From contig JAEDNB010000086.1 in assembly GCA_016302725.1 (NCBI GenBank), positions 1 through 8,533 on the forward strand: a stretch of 8,533 nucleotides of DNA. Direction: 5' to 3'. The position numbers were made by a program, and so were the translations under genes. Shown piece by piece: positions 7,451-8,533 of the stretch (position 1 is the first letter of the stretch; the number at the start of each line of letters is the position of its first letter). The DNA comes from Lentisphaeria bacterium (lineage in GTDB: Bacteria; Verrucomicrobiota; Lentisphaeria; Oligosphaerales; Oligosphaeraceae). Under the pieces are notes generated by a model. That model was given only the letters and a program-made list of their open reading frames with translations. It did no database searches and was not told the origin of the DNA.

Positions 7451-8215
7451 CTATTCCGTGCGGTCAAAGTAGAAGGTGAAACGCTTCAGGCCTGCCTTGG
7501 CGGGACAGTAGGTGGCGTTGTAGTTCTGGTAGCTGCTCCCGCAATTGCCATCCACCGATTCCGCATGGCCGTCCGGGAAGAGAATGTTCACCTTCCCGTC
7601 GTGAACGCCCGTCCACACCCCCCAATACCCCATGGAGGCATTGGCATAGTGCTCAAAGGCGATGTAGTAACCCCGGGTGTTGTCCCCACTGCACACCATC
7701 TCCCCCGTCAGCATGGCCGTGCTGGGACTCTTGATTTTGTCCCAGACATGATTGAAGCCAAATTTCCCGTCCCCGGCAGGGTTGTCCGTGAACCGGTTCA
7801 TGCCATAGCGGCTCCATTGGGCCCAGGCCCAACGCCCCTCCGCCGTGCCGTCCTGCAAAAAGGTGTGGGTGTACATGTCCTTCAAGGGCTCGTCCATGGT
7901 GACGGGACAACGGAAGTTCGCCCCCGTCAACCCACCCGCCGCATATTCCACCAGCATGGCAGGCCACCAGCAGTAGTGCCCCCCGTTGGGATCCGTCCGG
8001 TAGTACTCCGCCCCGGTCCCAAAGTACTTGCCGTCCGAGTCGTCCACGTACATCAACAAATACAACCCAATGGTCTTCTGGTTGTTGATACAGCTGATGG
8101 AACGGGCTTTGGCACGGGCCTTGGACAACGCCGGCAACAACATGGCCGCCAAAATCGCAATGATGGCAATGACTACCAACAGCTCAATCAGGGTGAAACT
8201 TCCACGATGCTTCAT
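7451..8215 (-). CDS. Prepilin-type N-terminal methylation / H-X9-DG domain protein (pseudopilin-like)
   Basis: A 254-residue type II secretion/type IV pilin-like protein of the family expanded in Lentisphaerae and Planctomycetes. The N-terminus is MKHRGSFTLIELL followed by a hydrophobic helix (to about residue 29, PALSKAR), the signal read by prepilin peptidase. The early CINNQKTIGLYLLMYVDDSDG stretch (42-62) is typical of this family. Near the end H205, nine residues, then D215-G216 form the prepilin-type H-X9-DG signature. Six Cys (42, 82, 103, 175, 225, 237) may form disulfides outside the membrane. The usual G-F cleavage junction is altered: a Ser sits between Gly5 and Phe7. I prefer the ATG at 8215 over an in-frame GTG at 8233, because the latter's first codons overlap the Shine-Dalgarno. 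It is the first gene of the operon, 33 nt before the secreted glycan protein. Its role is unknown; a surface or periplasmic assembly component is inferred. Confidence 0.92.
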   Translation of the reverse strand: MKHRGSFTLIELLVVIAIIAILAAMLLPALSKARAKARSISCINNQKTIGLYLLMYVDDSDGKYFGTGAEYYRTDPNGGHYCWWPAMLVEYAAGGLTGANFRCPVTMDEPLKDMYTHTFLQDGTAEGRWAWAQWSRYGMNRFTDNPAGDGKFGFNHVWDKIKSPSTAMLTGEMVCSGDNTRGYYIAFEHYANASMGYWGVWTGVHDGKVNILFPDGHAESVDGNCGSSYQNYNATYCPAKAGLKRFTFYFDRTE

Positions 8216-8218
8216 GAT

Positions 8219-8231
8219 TCCTCTCTCCTCC
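8219..8231 (-). promoter_or_regulatory. Ribosome binding site of the prepilin-like gene
   Basis: Minus-strand GGAGGAGAGAGGA lies just upstream of the ATG at 8215. The strong GGAGG core is 11 bases from the ATG; a second AGAGGA is only 3 bases away, which is too close. The in-frame GTG at 8233-8231 overlaps this tract and has no site of its own, so the tract decides the start at 8215. Confidence 0.65.
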
Positions 8232-8297
8232 ACAATGTGGGATGATGATGGATGAACGGGGGACGGTAGACAAATAAAAAACAGGTCCGCTCCTATG

Positions 8298-8311
8298 CTA
8301 AACTTGTTTAG
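8298..8311. promoter_or_regulatory. Palindrome CTAAAC-TT-GTTTAG, possible operator
   Basis: Perfect 6-bp arms around a TT centre. Two more base pairs match farther out after one mismatch on each side, giving a 20-bp site at 8295-8314. Size and symmetry suit a dimeric repressor or activator site. It lies about 85-95 bases before the prepilin-like start codon and downstream of the candidate promoter. The cognate regulator is not in the window and I do not recognise the motif. Confidence 0.5.
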
Positions 8312-8347
8312 TATGGGGCGAAAAAAAGACCGCCGCTTCTTCTTGCT

Positions 8348-8382
8348 TTTTATAACACACTTGATTGCAAGTGTTTATAAAA
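8348..8382. promoter_or_regulatory. Long inverted repeat around ACACTTG-ATTG-CAAGTGT
   Basis: The core 8357-8374 has perfect 7-bp arms with a 4-base centre. The symmetry continues outward as TTTTATAA on the left and TTATAAAA on the right after a one-base bulge, giving arms of 16 and 15 bases. As DNA it could be an operator or cruciform; as RNA on the minus strand it would fold into a hairpin about 135-165 nt before the start codon. It is not followed directly by a T-run, which argues against a terminator. Confidence 0.6.
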
Positions 8383-8437
8383 CATATACCCAAACTGGCG
8401 AGAAAGAAGAAGAGACGAAAAGACGGAACGCAAGGAT

Positions 8438-8465
8438 AGTATAGGAAAAATAACAGAAAAAGCAA
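8438..8465 (-). promoter_or_regulatory. Candidate sigma70-type promoter for the operon
   Basis: Reading the minus strand, TTGCTT (8465-8460) is followed by 16 bases and then TATACT (8443-8438). The -10 box matches TATAAT at five of six positions; the -35 box matches TTGACA at only three. Transcription would begin near 8430, leaving a leader of about 215 nt containing both inverted repeats. AT-rich DNA gives many chance matches, so this is tentative. Confidence 0.35.
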
Positions 8466-8533
8466 GGGGTGTTTTGGAAATATTTTGCCCCAGAGAGGTT
8501 GAGGAAAAGCTACCCTCCGTGCCCTCCCGGGGA

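Larger units (their letters stand above)
8216..8533. other. Non-coding upstream region of the operon
   Basis: 318 bases with no supportable gene. It is visibly much richer in A and T than the coding DNA, especially 8265-8485, and returns to GC-rich sequence at the right edge (8510-8533), which may be where another gene lies outside the window. It holds the ribosome site, two inverted repeats and a candidate promoter described separately. A minus-strand run of seven T (8321-8327) lies between the two inverted repeats but has no hairpin directly in front of it, so it is not called a terminator. A GATGATGATGGATGA microrepeat sits at 8241-8255. Confidence 0.8.

Noticed and set aside
8216..8233. 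GTG start at 8233 for the prepilin-like protein
   Set aside because: The six added codons coincide with the Shine-Dalgarno tract, and family members start a few residues before FTLIELL.
3767..8245. 1492-codon open reading frame on the plus strand
   Set aside because: It lies exactly opposite the codons of two well-supported minus-strand genes, encodes a Gly/Glu/Val-rich sequence with no recognisable domain, and is explained by absence of TTA/CTA/TCA codons in the real genes.
8350..8385. 11-codon minus-strand upstream ORF (starts MFYKHLQ)
   Set aside because: It lies entirely within the long inverted repeat, has no ribosome binding site, and is easily expected by chance.
8466..8491. GGGG...CCCC hairpin as a terminator of an upstream gene
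   Set aside because: Only a 4-bp stem with an 18-base loop and no adjacent T-run.
8510..8533. Tail of an upstream minus-strand gene ending in TAG near 8510
   Set aside because: Only seven codons would be visible and no protein signature can be judged.

Overview
This window looks like high-GC chromosomal DNA from a bacterium of the Lentisphaerae (Victivallis-like) or a close relative in the PVC superphylum. The main clue is a prepilin-type protein with the FTLIELLVVIAIIAILAAM-type N-terminus and an H-X9-DG C-terminal motif, a family greatly expanded in Lentisphaerae and Planctomycetes. It sits beside a large secreted multidomain carbohydrate-active protein of a style common in those phyla. 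The taxonomic placement is an inference from protein style; there is no rRNA or other marker gene here.

All four genes I can support lie on the minus strand, so transcription runs from right to left. From the right, positions 8216-8533 form an AT-rich non-coding leader with a possible sigma70-type promoter (8438-8465) and two inverted repeats (8348-8382 and 8298-8311). The genes follow in this order: a prepilin/pseudopilin-like protein (8215-7451), a 1302-residue secreted LamG + CBM9-like + glycoside-hydrolase-like protein (7417-3509), an Eis-like GNAT acetyltransferase (3484-2327), and a family 31 glycoside hydrolase (2307-118). Gaps between them are only 33, 24 and 19 nt, so they are very probably one operon. 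Nine bases past the last stop codon, positions 1-108 hold a perfect tandem array of 9-bp units arranged as four 27-bp higher-order repeats, cut off by the window edge.

A reasonable reading is a small glycan-processing operon. The secreted protein would bind or cleave a polysaccharide or glycoprotein outside the cytoplasm. The GH31 enzyme, which has no signal peptide, would hydrolyse alpha-linked products inside the cell. The acetyltransferase may modify an amino-containing sugar or other amine. The pseudopilin-like protein is probably surface or periplasmic and physically associated with the secreted machinery; its role is unknown. The points most worth a second look are the linkage of a single pseudopilin gene to a glycosidase operon, the unusual active-site motifs of both glycosidase-like proteins, the CTAG-dense repeat array, the paired palindromes in the leader, and a G-quadruplex-prone linker in the large gene.
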